64,000 nt of DNA from Carex sylvatica (Eukaryota; Streptophyta; Magnoliopsida; Poales; Cyperaceae). Shown here one piece after another: positions 47,473 through 57,990 of the stretch. The translations under genes were made by a program, and so were the position numbers. The stretch lies in the NCBI GenBank assembly GCA_964058845.1, contig CAXKVR010000458.1, forward strand, positions 1-64,000, written 5' to 3'. Position 1 is the stretch's first letter; each line of letters opens with the position of its first letter. The notes below the pieces were generated by a model. It worked only from the letters and a program-made list of their open reading frames with translations, searched no databases and was not told the DNA's origin.

Positions 47473-48864
47473 ATGACCAGATTCTCCACTGCCATTCTCC
47501 GTCGAAAGCTTCTAGAAGCGCTCACATGCGGCGGATGCTCTGTTTCTACCAAAAAGAGAGCAAAGGTGGCGGCATTTAAGCCGCCAGTGGTGAAGTCGGA
47601 TCGATTACGAGAGCTGATAACAGAGGAACTGTCGGAGTCGGGATCTGACGAGGGTGACACGGTTGAGACAGAGATGAAATCAGAGCAAGATATCGAGGAG
47701 TTCGAAAAGGTCGTGTCAGAGCTACATCAGATTGAAGAGAACCACCGGCGAGAAGCGGCGGTGGAGATTCGAAGGATGGCAAAGGAAGATGCCGATGCCA
47801 GAGAAACACTCGCAATGCTCGGAGCGATTCCTCCTTTAGTCGGAATGCTGAATGCTGAGCTCGACATTGATTCTCAGATTGCAGCACTCTATGCTATTTT
47901 AAATCTTGCAATTGGAAATGACTTGTAAGTGCTTCGCTTTCTCTGTTTTTTTTTCTTTTTCATATCTTAGATCTAGGATACTGATCTCTGTTTTGTTCTG
48001 ATTTGTTGTGGCAGAAACAAGGCGGCGATTGTGAAAGTGGGAGCTGTGCATAAAATGCTCGGGTTGATACGACCCGAGTTGTCTGAAGCTATCGTGGCGA
48101 ATTTCCTAAGCTTGAGTGCTCTAGATGCGAATAAACAAATCATCGGTTCGTCAGGAGCCGTTTCGTTCTTGATCAACTCATTACGGCAAAACAAGAACTC
48201 GAGACAAGATGCATTGCGTGCTTTATTCAATCTCTCGATTGTGTCTGCAAATGCTCAACATCTCATTGACGCCGGCATAATCGATTCGCTACTTACATCG
48301 ATCGGTGACATGAATGTTACGGATCATGCACTAGCGACACTTTCTAACCTAATTGCTTCGTCATCAGAGGCGAGGCATCATCTTAGCAGAGCACACGAGT
48401 CGTTTCAAATACTAATAGATGTGCTCGGATGGTTAGATTCTCCGTCGTGTCAGGAGAAATCAGCTTATATACTCATGGTCATGACACATAAATCGCATGC
48501 CGATCGTGTTATCATGGCCGAAGCTGGCATTTCCGGAGCACTACTTGAACTCACTCTAATGGGCACTCCATTGGCGCAAAAACGAGCATCGAGAACACTT
48601 GAAATGCTGCGATCGAAGAAAGGGAAAGAGATATCGAACAGCAGCTTTGCCGTGTCGGCACCAATGGCAATGGAGGGTAAGTACAAGATAACAATTGGAG
48701 AGGGGACAGGAGATATGAGCAATGAGCAGAAGGCAGTGAAGCAACTGGTGCAGCAAAGCCTGCATTGTAACATGAGACGGATTGCGAGACGCGCGAACTT
48801 GCCGGAGGAAATCATGCCACCACCGGAGCAATATTTAAACAAGACCAAGAGCTTGCCATTCTAG
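47473..48864 (+). CDS. Armadillo-repeat protein, PUB-ARM-like without U-box
   Basis: Two exons, 47473-47924 and 48015-48864, join at a GTAAGT donor and a GCAG acceptor to give 433 residues (IGNDL/NKAAIVKVGAV). The N-terminus is short and basic (MTRFSTAILRRKLLEALTCG) and lacks a U-box; residues about 65-90 are acidic. From about residue 85 onward there are consecutive armadillo repeats: AAVEIRRMAKED, LGAIPPLVGMLNAELDIDSQ, GAVSFLINSLRQNKNSRQDA, LRALFNLSI, DAGIIDSLLTSIGD and AEAGISGALLELTLMGTPLA. The last 60 residues are basic and Gln-rich (VKQLVQQSLHCNMRRIARRA). Such proteins usually act as helical scaffolds in protein binding; the closest plant group by pattern is the U-box-less ARM family typified by At2g27430 and At4g31890, whose role is poorly known. 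The gene looks intact. Confidence 0.85.
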
Positions 48865-49217
48865 AAATTGATCAAATTTGCTCTGATTTTCATTGATGAA
48901 ATGGAGCATGGAGTTGAAAGGATTGGTAGTTAGTACAGTAATTGTCATGATTTTGGGGTTAAGGAAATGTTAATGGTAAATATAATTGGTTGTTGTGTTT
49001 TGTTTTTTTTGTTTTTTTTTTCCTCCACTTTTTGGGCTTTCTGGTAAAGTAATTGTCATGATTATTGTGTCCTTTGAGAACTGTAAGGAAAGCTTTGTCG
49101 GTGGTCAATTATGGGAAAATTATAGAGTATTATTTTTTCTTTACTTGTCTTTATTAGAAATAAATAAATGCATTGAAATAAAGTCACCGACATATTTGTA
49201 AACATACAAATAAATTA

Positions 49218-50540
49218 GGGGAGTGATATACTAAATGGTGATTTTGGGAGCTAAAAAATTCTTTAATACTATAATTTCGAATTTATTTTTATTTTTTAAA
49301 TTCTTAATAATCTCACGTCTTTTTAATTCTATATATGTCTTTGATTCATTAATACTTGTAAGTATATATATGTCTTGATTCATTAATACTTGTAAGTGTG
49401 CCTGAAAGAAAACCATTAAATTTTTTTATATACTAAAGAAAATTTGTTGTATAATTATATTAAGAGGAGGGATCCAATTACATTCTTTTTTGGTGACACC
49501 AAATTACATTTTTCATTTTTAAAGTTTCAAATTCCAAACAGTCAATCCAAACCATTCAACATAATGGATATGGTAAAATTTGCTTGCAGATCAAATTTTA
49601 TATTTTTTGAAATTATTTTACTATCTATTAAGTATTTAACAAAATCGCTATATTCAGACCGTTTCATTTTTGTATCTATCTTAATAAATAGTAAAAAAAT
49701 TCAGAAAAATGCAAAATTTGATCTGCAATCACATTTTAACATATCCATCAAGTTGAATGGTTTGGATCGACTATTTTGACTTTGTAAATATAGGGTGTAA
49801 TCCGGTGTCACCCAAAAAAGATGTAATTGGATCCCTCCTCTTAATACACAGAAATATTTACAACTTAATTTTTATTTTTGTTTTTGGCAAATAGCCCGGA
49901 AGGTACTGTATAACATACTTAGATTTCAGAGGTCACTGGTTAGGTACTGTATTGGTATGTTACGTATGTACCTAATTAATTTTGTGCGATTGTGTGCTAT
50001 TTAATTACCCTCAATTGTGCAATCAAGAGCCAATTCACCATAACTTGATTGTACCTAAATTTAAACTCCATCGACAATAAAAATGTCTGTCGAATACTTA
50101 AAAAAAGAAATTATTATAGTTAAATAATTAACTTGAAACTTTGGTCTGGTATACGTTCAAGTATAAGGATAATCTGTAATATTTTATTCCTAATGCATTA
50201 GTACAAAATCATGTATAAGTAACATGTGTAATTTTTAATTTGTTGTTGTTATACAATACTTTCGGAGTAATCTGTCAAAAATAAAATAAAAAATTAAGCA
50301 TGTGAATATTTCTATGTGTTAACAAAATTATGCAGCAAACTTCCTTATTAGTATACAAATGAATTTAATGCTTTTCTTTTATGTACACTTACAAGGATTA
50401 ATGAATCAAAATATATATATAGAATTAAAAAGATGTGAAATTATTAAGACTTTAAAACTAAGGATAAATTCGATATTATAATATAAAATATTTTTTTAGC
50501 TCTCAAAATCACAATTTGTGCACTTAGTATAGCACTACCC
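49218..50540. mobile_element. Long-TIR element, Mutator-like (1323 bp)
   Basis: The left arm 49218-49420 and right arm about 50350-50540 are inverted ('gattttgggagctaaaaaa' against 'ttttttagctctcaaaatc'). The flanks AATAAATTA (49209-49217) and AATAATTTA (50541-50549) match at 8 of 9 positions, consistent with an old 9-bp duplication. It contains the foldback element at 49463-49841. No transposase. Confidence 0.7.
49463..49841. mobile_element. Foldback MITE nested in the 1.3-kb element
   Basis: Near-perfect inverted ends AGAGGAGGGATCCAATTACA, with TA on each side (49461-49462 and 49842-49843), compatible with a TA duplication. The arms run to the centre near 49645. The central part ('aatagtaaaaaaattc', 'ggtttggatcga') is shared with three repeats at 52.2-53.5 kb. 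The 111-codon open frame is the arm read through and not a gene. Confidence 0.75.
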
Positions 50541-51539
50541 AATAATTTATGTTATATTATGAACATTACGAATAGTTTCATGATTATATTGTTATTAGAT
50601 CTCATGAGTAGATTACATTGAATAGTTGGAATTAATTGTTCAAATATCGAAAATTACTATATGAGCTATACTTATTAAATATCGCCATTCTCAAATTAAG
50701 TACGTAGAAGTTATGATATGTTAACGGTTTTTTATTTAAAGATAAAATTTTAAATTGAATATTATTCGTTGGACTAAATATTCCGATATATTTATTTTTA
50801 TATTTGTTTGCATGTAGAAGTCTAAATTTACGTACTCGTCACACGTATCTTTTACAAACAAATTGTATCATCTTTTTGATTAGTCATGATTCACTAGTGA
50901 AAAAACTAGAATTAGGATCGTTTATATACGCATATTAGGATCAGATTTCAACCGATCCTGATCAGAGCGATACTAATACCACACTAATCTAGATCAGTTA
51001 AATAACCGATATAAATAGTTTGCATTAGGATCGGTTATTATATACAACCGATCCAAATTATAACTATTAAGATTGGTTATATTAAACAACCGATCCTAAT
51101 GGGTGTTAATCTGGATCGGTTGTTTAAAATAACCGATCCTAATTCAAACTTTAGAATCGGTTATTTGAAACAACCAATCCTAATTCCTTTTTTTTTCAGA
51201 ACCAAAATTTTGTGAATTCAGATATAATGCATTATATATTATAACAAGAAATTTAAATCCAAAAAATTTAATATTACATATCAAGATAAAAAGATATTAC
51301 ACATGATTATTATCAAAGAAACCACCAATATTTCATAATAACCGATCGTTAGTTTTCTCGCTCTAAGATCGTTATTATTTGCATAAATAATAATGATCGT
51401 TATTATTTTCAAATAATTTGCATAAATTAGTTGAATAAAATAAATAGAAATGTAACTTCTACATAAACCAAACAACTAAATCACAACAACAGAAACATAA
51501 TTTTTTTCCAAGTTCAACTTAGAAAAATAACGAAGGACA

Positions 51540-51616
51540 ATTTGAATGCATTGCTGAGTGTTATTGAGCTCGTAGAGCTTATCTGCCAGTATCTCTTCGT
51601 GGAAAACACCGCTCAT
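51540..51616 (-). pseudogene. Captured start of an RPRD/CID-type gene
   Basis: On the minus strand from 51616: MSGVFHEEILADKL, then YELNNTQQCIQ. This matches the opening of plant ENTH/VHS-type RPRD proteins (form ..F..QIL.EKL.KLNN(T/S)QQ.I.TLS.WC), which bind the RNA polymerase II C-terminal domain. A two-base loss after CIQ puts the expected LS out of frame, and the remainder of the domain is absent. Leader-like CT-rich DNA precedes the ATG. It lies in the CACTA element, so it is most likely a captured piece. Confidence 0.45.
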
Positions 51617-52194
51617 ATTTAGTGAAGCGAGAGGGAGATTGAGCGAGAAAGCTAACAATCTCAGATCCTTGAAGATAAAAACTGAAATTAGGATAAAAAG
51701 ATATTACACATGGAGGAGAGGGAGAGAAAGAGAGAGAGACCGGGATGAAACTCAAATTTTTTAGCTAAGTGGAGAGGCACGAAACAAAATAAACTCTAGC
51801 ATAACTATTAGGATCGGTTATTTTAGAAGATCGATCCTAATTTATATATTATTAGAATATGTTATTATAAAGAACCGATCATAATTTCTTTTTTCACAAA
51901 AATGTTTGTTCTGCAAAAAAAAAGAAAAAAAGATTAGGATTGTTTGTTTAAAACCCGAGTTTTTTAAAAATACTCATTTTATAAAATATTTTAATAAAAA
52001 TAATCAGAATTGGGACTTTTAAAAAAAAAAACCCAAACTGTGGATTTTTTTCATGGTCCGGTATTTTTATTCCAAACCGTGAAAAAAATCCACGGTCCGG
52101 CCGTTTTTATTTTTTATTTTTTTTGTATAAACTCATTTTTTTATAATATATAATATATGTATATGTATATGTTTATGTATATATATAATATGAG

Positions 52195-52560
52195 GAGGGT
52201 TCAAATGCACCCAAATGCACTCTATCTTTCAAATCATTTTTCTCCATTTTCAAAGTCCGAATAATCAATTCGAACTGTTAGATGCGATCTATATATTAAG
52301 ATGTGCTTGGAGACCAAATTTTACATTTTTTGGAATTTTTTTACTATTTATTAAGCCACATTGAAAATTGCTGATCCAACGGTTACAGAAAATCAAAAGG
52401 CACCGTTGGATCAGTGATTTTCAAAGTGACTTAATAAATAGTAAAAAAATTCCAAAAAATATAAAATTTGGTCTCCAAGCACATATTAATATGGAGAACA
52501 AGATGAACGGTTTGGATCGGTCATTTGGACTTTGAATCCGTGATTTATAGTCCAATGCAT
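52195..52560. mobile_element. Foldback repeat, copy i
   Basis: Arms about 52240-52383 and 52402-52540 are inverted around 'gatccaacggt' / 'accgttggatc'. They share 'ttggtctccaagcacat' and 'ggtttggatcggtcatttgg' with the other copies. The sequence outside the arms is not inverted. Confidence 0.7.
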
Positions 52561-52596
52561 AGAGGTGCCTATGCATTGCAATGTATGGTAGACTTA

Positions 52597-52600
<4 letters not shown>

Positions 52601-52647
<47 letters not shown>
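52601..52647. repeat. (AT)n microsatellite
   Basis: An uninterrupted AT dinucleotide tract of 47 bp between foldback copies i and ii. A second TA tract follows a (CT)n run at 53068-53110. Confidence 0.95.
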
Positions 52648-52650
<3 letters not shown>

Positions 52651-52656
52651 TTGGGC

Positions 52657-53065
52657 TAAAATGAGCCATGGCTTATTTTGCGTTGGTGAGCCATGGCTCA
52701 TTTTAGCCATTTTGAAAATTCAAACAACCAATCCGAACCGTTCATCTTGTTCTCCATATTGAAATGTACTTGAAGACCAAATTTTATATTTTTTGAAATT
52801 TGTTTACTATTTATTAAGTATTTTTTAAAATTGCTGATCTGATGGTCCAGAAAATTTTACTGTTTTTTACTGTTCACAGCAAAACAGCAACTTTTAAAAA
52901 TGCTTAATAAATAGTAAAAAAATTCCAAAAAATGTAAAATTTGGTTTCCAAGCATATTTCAATATAGAGATCACATCTAACGGTTCGGATCGGTCGTTTG
53001 GACTTTCAAAATGAAAATACGGCATGGAGTACAAACGCTTGGTGAGCCATGGCTTACCCAAGTCC
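52657..53065. mobile_element. Foldback repeat, copy ii
   Basis: Core arms are inverted as in copy i ('gcttaataaatagtaaaaa'). Both outer parts contain 'gagccatggct' but the ends are only partly inverted. Confidence 0.65.
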
Positions 53066-53066
53066 A

Positions 53067-53107
<41 letters not shown>

Positions 53108-53133
53108 TATATATAGAGAGAGAGATAGGCTAA

Positions 53134-53534
53134 TATACAATCGATTGTTCCTAGTCTCCCGTGCAACCAAGTCGTTTTTCAATTTTTAAAGTCCAAATGA
53201 TCGATCCAAACCGTTAGATGTCATCTCCATATTAAAATATGATTGGAGACCAAATTTTACATTTTTTGGAATTTATTTACTATTTATTAAGCCACTTTGA
53301 AAATCGCTGATCCAACGGTAGCTTCTGATTTTTGTTGTTTGGTAAGCCATCGTTGGATCAACAATTTTCAAAGTGGCTTAATAAATAATAAAAAATTTTC
53401 AAATAATATAAAATTTGGTCTCTAAGCACATTTTAATATGGAGATGACATCTAACGGTTTGGATCGATCATTTGGACTTTAAAAATCAGAAAACGACTTG
53501 GTTGTACGGGAATCTAGGAATAATCGATTGTATA
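53134..53534. mobile_element. Foldback repeat, copy iii
   Basis: Near-perfect inverted repeat over its whole length: TATACAATCGATTGTTCCTA on the left and TATACAATCGATTATTCCTA inward from the right. The core is shared with copies i, ii and the element at 49463-49841, but the outer about 50 bp are private to this copy. Confidence 0.78.
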
Positions 53535-53795
53535 TACAAAAACACACATTTATATATAATATATAGCATATAATATAATATATGTATATGTATATATAAT
53601 ATAAAACATGTATATGTATATATAATATATGTATATATATTATATATACATGTATATATATTATATATACATGTATATACATATATTATATATACATGTA
53701 TATACATGTACATGTACATGTATATACATGTACATATACATGTATATACATATATTATATTATATATATATTATACATATATTATAAAAAAAATG
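53535..53795. repeat. TA/TG-rich low-complexity tract
   Basis: Dense 'tgtatata' and 'tacatgtata' runs, self-complementary in many registers. The Tyr/Ile/His-rich open frames here are translations of this tract. Confidence 0.85.
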
Positions 53796-54411
53796 AGTTT
53801 ATAAAAAAAAAAAAACTGCCGGACCGTGGATTTTTTTCACGGTTTGGAATAAAAATTCCGGGCCGTGGAAAAAATCCAAGGTTTGGGTATTTTTTAAAAA
53901 TTGGCCCAATCCTAGTTATATTTATTAAAATATTTTATAAAATAGGTATTTTTAAAAAACTCATGTTTAAAACAACTGATCCTAATTTCCTTTGTTTTTG
54001 CAGAACCAATATGACCATTAGAATCGGTTAATTTCAAAAAACGATCCTAAAAACTATCAGGATTAGTTATTATAAAGAACCGATCCTAATGTATGCACAT
54101 TTGGATCGGTTTTTTATAATAACTGATCCTAATAGTATCAGGATCGGTTATTATAAAGAACCGATCCTAATTGTCCATATATTAGGATAGATTCTTTATA
54201 ATAATTGATCCAGATACTATTATGATCTGTTATTATAAAAAACCGATCCAAATGTGTTTACATTAGGATCAGTTCTTTATAATAATCGATCCTGATAATT
54301 TTTAGGATCGGCCTTTTGAAATTAACCGATCCAGATAGGTATTAGTATCGGTGTTTGATAATAACCGATCCAGATAGACCGATCATAATTCCAGTTTCTC
54401 CACTAGTGATT

Positions 54412-54698
54412 TATTTCTCTTTTTTAAATTGATCAATAATTAATTGGTCATGTCTTCATTTATTTCTATTTTTATATCATTTAAGAAAATATCATTTGTC
54501 ATTTAATATGTTATTTTGTTTGAGATATTTTTATATGAAATTATGCCAAAATGATCGTAAAAATATATGTCATTTAATTTATCATTTAAAAAATATTATT
54601 TGTCATTTAGTATAATTTTTTTATGAAAATATGTCATTTTGTATGTCTTTTATTCACTTATAATATGTCACCGTTGCAACGCACATACACGATACTAG
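54412..54698 (+). mobile_element. Helitron-like 3' end
   Basis: 'caccgttgcaacgcacatac' contains a short palindrome (cgttgcaacg) of the type that precedes Helitron 3' ends, and the sequence ends CTAG at 54695-54698 followed by T, fitting insertion between A and T. The upstream part has repeated 'atatgtcattt' motifs. The CACTA element at 50892-54408 lies just upstream and may have inserted into this Helitron. The 5' TC end was not identified. Confidence 0.45.
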
Positions 54699-54699
54699 T

Positions 54700-56005
54700 A
54701 TCATTTTGTTAACTCTAAATTTGTTTGCCATTTTCCTCCAATTAACAATTCAAAACACAAACACGAATTATAAATCTTTTAACACAATTTTATTCCAATA
54801 ATATTTACTTAGTTTAAAATTTTTAACATCTTTTGACATTTATTTCCCCAATAAACTAACTAAATTTTTTTTTTTAAAAGTTAAAAGTTACCAACAACCG
54901 GATTATTAATGTAATATGATTGCTATCCAAGAAGTATTAATCACTTAACATCATTGAATATTGTCATTACTGAAAGAATAAATAACCATCATTGATAGGT
55001 TTTTCTCTTTTTAATTTGGAATGGATCTTAGATAGGTTTTTCACTATTGCACCTATGATTAATTGATTGAAAGATAGATAGGTTGTTCATGGTTGCATCT
55101 ATATATATATATATGATTAATTGATTATAAGAAAGAGAGGTCAATTATGGTCTAATAAATTCTTAGATTCTAAGACTGGTCCACACACCGTGGTTGGTTG
55201 ATTAGTTGGATCTGAATCTCGCTCAAATATAAATGGAAAGTGTCAAACTGTACCGGGAATGAAAATATAGTCAACGTTGGTACTCGTTCCTTAATGGCAC
55301 CGCTAATGGAACCCACGTGACTCCTACAGTGTACCTATCCGGTCTCTTCAATTAATTCGGATCTTCTGTGATTTGTATTGTTATAAAGCATCGTGTAGCA
55401 AGTCAATACGCTTGTTGAACATAGCATAGTGAGTTAGTGACAACTTAATGATTCAGAAAAAGTTCGACGGAATAAAAAATTCTTGATGCGGAAATAATTC
55501 AGATATAATTTGAAATTATACATTGAGTCTAGACTGAAGATCTTAGTCTCACAAGAGAGCAAAAAAAAAATGAATTATTCATAAAATTCGAAAAAATTCA
55601 CGAATAATACGAAAAATGTTCGGGAAACCCAATAATACAGGGATTGCTTTGTTGCCAGTTCAAATCCGAATTATTTGTGAATAATTTATGAATTTTGTCA
55701 CTACGAAACTGATAAAACGTGATTTGAAAATAATTCAGCAAATTAAGCTTTTATGTTTTTTATTTGGATCCTGATAATTGTTTCTGCAGTTCTATCTCTG
55801 CAGTATCTATGCACCATATCTACTATAACTGTCTGGGGTATCACAAAAACTCCAGCACTGATTTTTTTTTCCTAAAGTATTAATACATATGCACGGAAAT
55901 ATTTATACCTAAGAACGGAAGTATTTATACTTGAGATGTGAACAATTTTTACATATATAATTGTCTCTCTCATGAAATCTCAAGCTATATGGGGGACCAT
56001 ACACG
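54700..56005. other. Intergenic DNA, no gene seen
   Basis: AT-rich, with short duplicated phrases near 55010-55140 ('ttgattg', 'agataggt'). No frame or motif stands out. Confidence 0.5.
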
Positions 56006-56009
56006 TTTT

Positions 56010-56300
56010 AAGAGGTGTATTTTTTTTTCTTCGTTCAATCTCGTTCATATTTATGACGATCTATGAGGAATTTTGTAAATCTAAAACTACGAACGTCTTC
56101 TATGTAATTTTCTCTTTCAAATGAGATCCATGATATATAACGTACTTTTGGGCTCGTCGTTACACAAGTATTATATCTCGTCATGCAAATATTTATACCT
56201 ATACTTGCAAGTATTTTTGACATATGAAACTGGCTGATATCTGAAAGTATTAATATCAAAGCATTACAAGTATTTATACCTATGCACTAGAGTATTCACA
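56010..56300. repeat. Dispersed AAGTATT-type repeat, further copy
   Basis: The block around 'attttctctttcaaatgaga' plus 'aagtattta' motifs is the same family as 35585-35735 and 37600-37740. The conserved minus-strand peptide SWISFEREN appears in this copy and at 35.7 kb, but a frame is not kept across copies. Confidence 0.65.
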
Positions 56301-56359
56301 CTTATATGGTCAACTATTTTTGTTAGAGAAATATTAACGCAGAGACGATTAGGGAAAGT

Positions 56360-57990
56360 TGATGCAGGGATGCGGGGCCCCCATGATAGAGGTCAAAATA
56401 GTTGTTGTAGCCTAGATTATTATCATTTATCGAGTTATAATTGCTTATTTTTATAGAGAATCAGATTCATTTTTGTTATTTCACTTGATTTTAGAGAATT
56501 GCAGATTTTCAATAATATTGGAGCAAAAACAGGCATAAAACACACAATTCTGACACCTCAGCCTCAAGCGCACGGATGCCTTCATATGCATGCTATTTAG
56601 AAGCGCTGCCGCAGATGGTTATACCACCCGTACGGATCTTGGCCAAACCGCATGTCATTCCGGCATCCGCACACAGAAACTAACTTCTCAACCAAGGCCT
56701 ATTTAAGCAAATGAACGCCTGTGAAAGATTACACTCTCGAACCAAAGAAGAAAATACACATCTGAGAGTACTTAGAACTAGGGTTTCACTATAGTGGATG
56801 CTATACAAAGGAGAAATCACTAAGGAATAACAAAATCTAGCTCTACTAAAAGAGGAGGAAGGAACAAGGCGTAAAGACGGCGTGCATGAGATAAGGGGTA
56901 GCATAGGTGTTCTCCCTCCATCTCTCTTTATTGCTCTATTTCTTTATGTACTTTGTTTCTTTTGTTGTTGAACCATCCATGAGCAGCTAATCAACCCTAT
57001 TCTAGGGTGAAGACATGTAATCTTGAATTCTTATAAGTTTAATCTAGTTGTTCATTTATAATTATCATTGCACTATGATCTGAATTCTTACTGAGATCTC
57101 TATGCCTTATGTTCTTGTTTATTGTGTGCTTAAAGTGACCTCGTATGCATGGAGTGCGCAATCCATTCATACCCTTAATTGGGAGGTTAACCAATATCCG
57201 AAGAATGTAAGTATCTTAACTATAGTGAAGGAACCTATTAGGATATGGTTTAGCAAACGAATGCCGCATTCCATGACTAATGGTGGAGTAATCTTGATTA
57301 TTGGTATTGTGAAATATTAGTAATTAGGACTTATCATTAATCTTAATGCAATTGTAATAAGTACCTGACAAGTACTTATTTAGTTAGGGTGTTGTGAGAC
57401 CGACATGAGATCAGCACTAGAATAAGATTAGCAGCTCTCAGATCGCATTGATACCAGTGCAGGGCGTGTACGGTTTAGGCCAAACCGTGTGCGATTTCGA
57501 CTAGAGTTGAACCCAGTCTTTGTACAGTTTATGCAAACGTGTGCGGATGGTGACAGAGCCACATGCTATTGAGTAATTTTGCAACTGACAGGTATTAGCA
57601 ATAGCATGCGGTTGGTGACAGACCGTGTGCTATAGTTATGACAACCAGAACCTAGATTAAATAAGTTTGAATGATAGAATGTCTGATTCCTTAGAAACTC
57701 ATCTTCTAAACACTTAATCTATTACTAGTCCTCTGTTGTAATTCAAAAATTACAGCTGGGCAAACAAACAACCAATCAATCAAACAAAACCAACTAACCT
57801 AAAAGAACCGATAACCTAGACCTTAGTTTACATCTTAGATCTCTTAATACACCATTCCTGTGGGTCGACACCCCAATCTATACTACACGATAGATTCATA
57901 TGCTTGTGAATCGACAGTAGAGTAGACATTAGGGTTATAAATATTGTTAGCATTGATTCTCACCCTATCACCCCACTACTTCATTTGATA
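56360..57990 (+). mobile_element. LTR-like sequence, probably solo LTR of a gypsy element
   Basis: The stretch resembles Tat/Ogre-type LTRs: 'tccatgagcagctaatcaac' near 56980, 'cctgtgggtcgacacccc' near 57858, and an A/C-rich 'ggcaaacaaacaacc' tract. The inner part has 'ccgcatg', 'catccgcac' and 'gtgtgcgg' motifs. Sequence to both sides belongs to the AAGTATT-type repeat, suggesting an insertion into it. Exact ends were not fixed; TTGA occurs at both candidate borders. Confidence 0.45.

Larger units (their letters stand above)
51955..53964. mobile_element. Mutator-like element with 9-bp duplication (2010 bp), inside CACTA
   Basis: Perfect 9-bp direct repeats GTTTAAAAC (51946-51954 and 53965-53973). 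Inverted ends of about 180 bp: CCGAGTTTTTTAAAAATACT on the left and ATGAGTTTTTTAAAAATACC inward from the right, followed on both sides by 'tttataaaatattttaata' and by 'ggattttttcacgg'-like palindromes. The interior consists of three foldback repeats and AT-dinucleotide tracts. No transposase. Confidence 0.87.
50892..54408. mobile_element. Non-autonomous CACTA (En/Spm) element (3517 bp)
   Basis: Both termini read CACTAGTG inward, extended as CACTAGTGAAAAAACTAGAA on the left and CACTAGTGGAGAAACTGGAA on the right, and the 3-bp direct repeat ATT flanks them (50889-50891 and 54409-54411). Behind each end lie many palindromic motifs of the form 'aggatcggtt...aaccgatcct', the expected transposase-binding subterminal repeats (about 6 at the left, 10 at the right). 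No TnpA or TnpD gene is present. It holds a captured exon fragment and a 2.0-kb Mutator-like element. Confidence 0.88.

Noticed and set aside
47576..48848. Antisense ORFs of 85-127 codons across the armadillo gene
   Set aside because: They are shadows of the sense coding frame with no motif of their own.
53479..53900. Tyr/Ile/His-rich ORFs
   Set aside because: Pure translations of TA/TG dinucleotide-like tracts.
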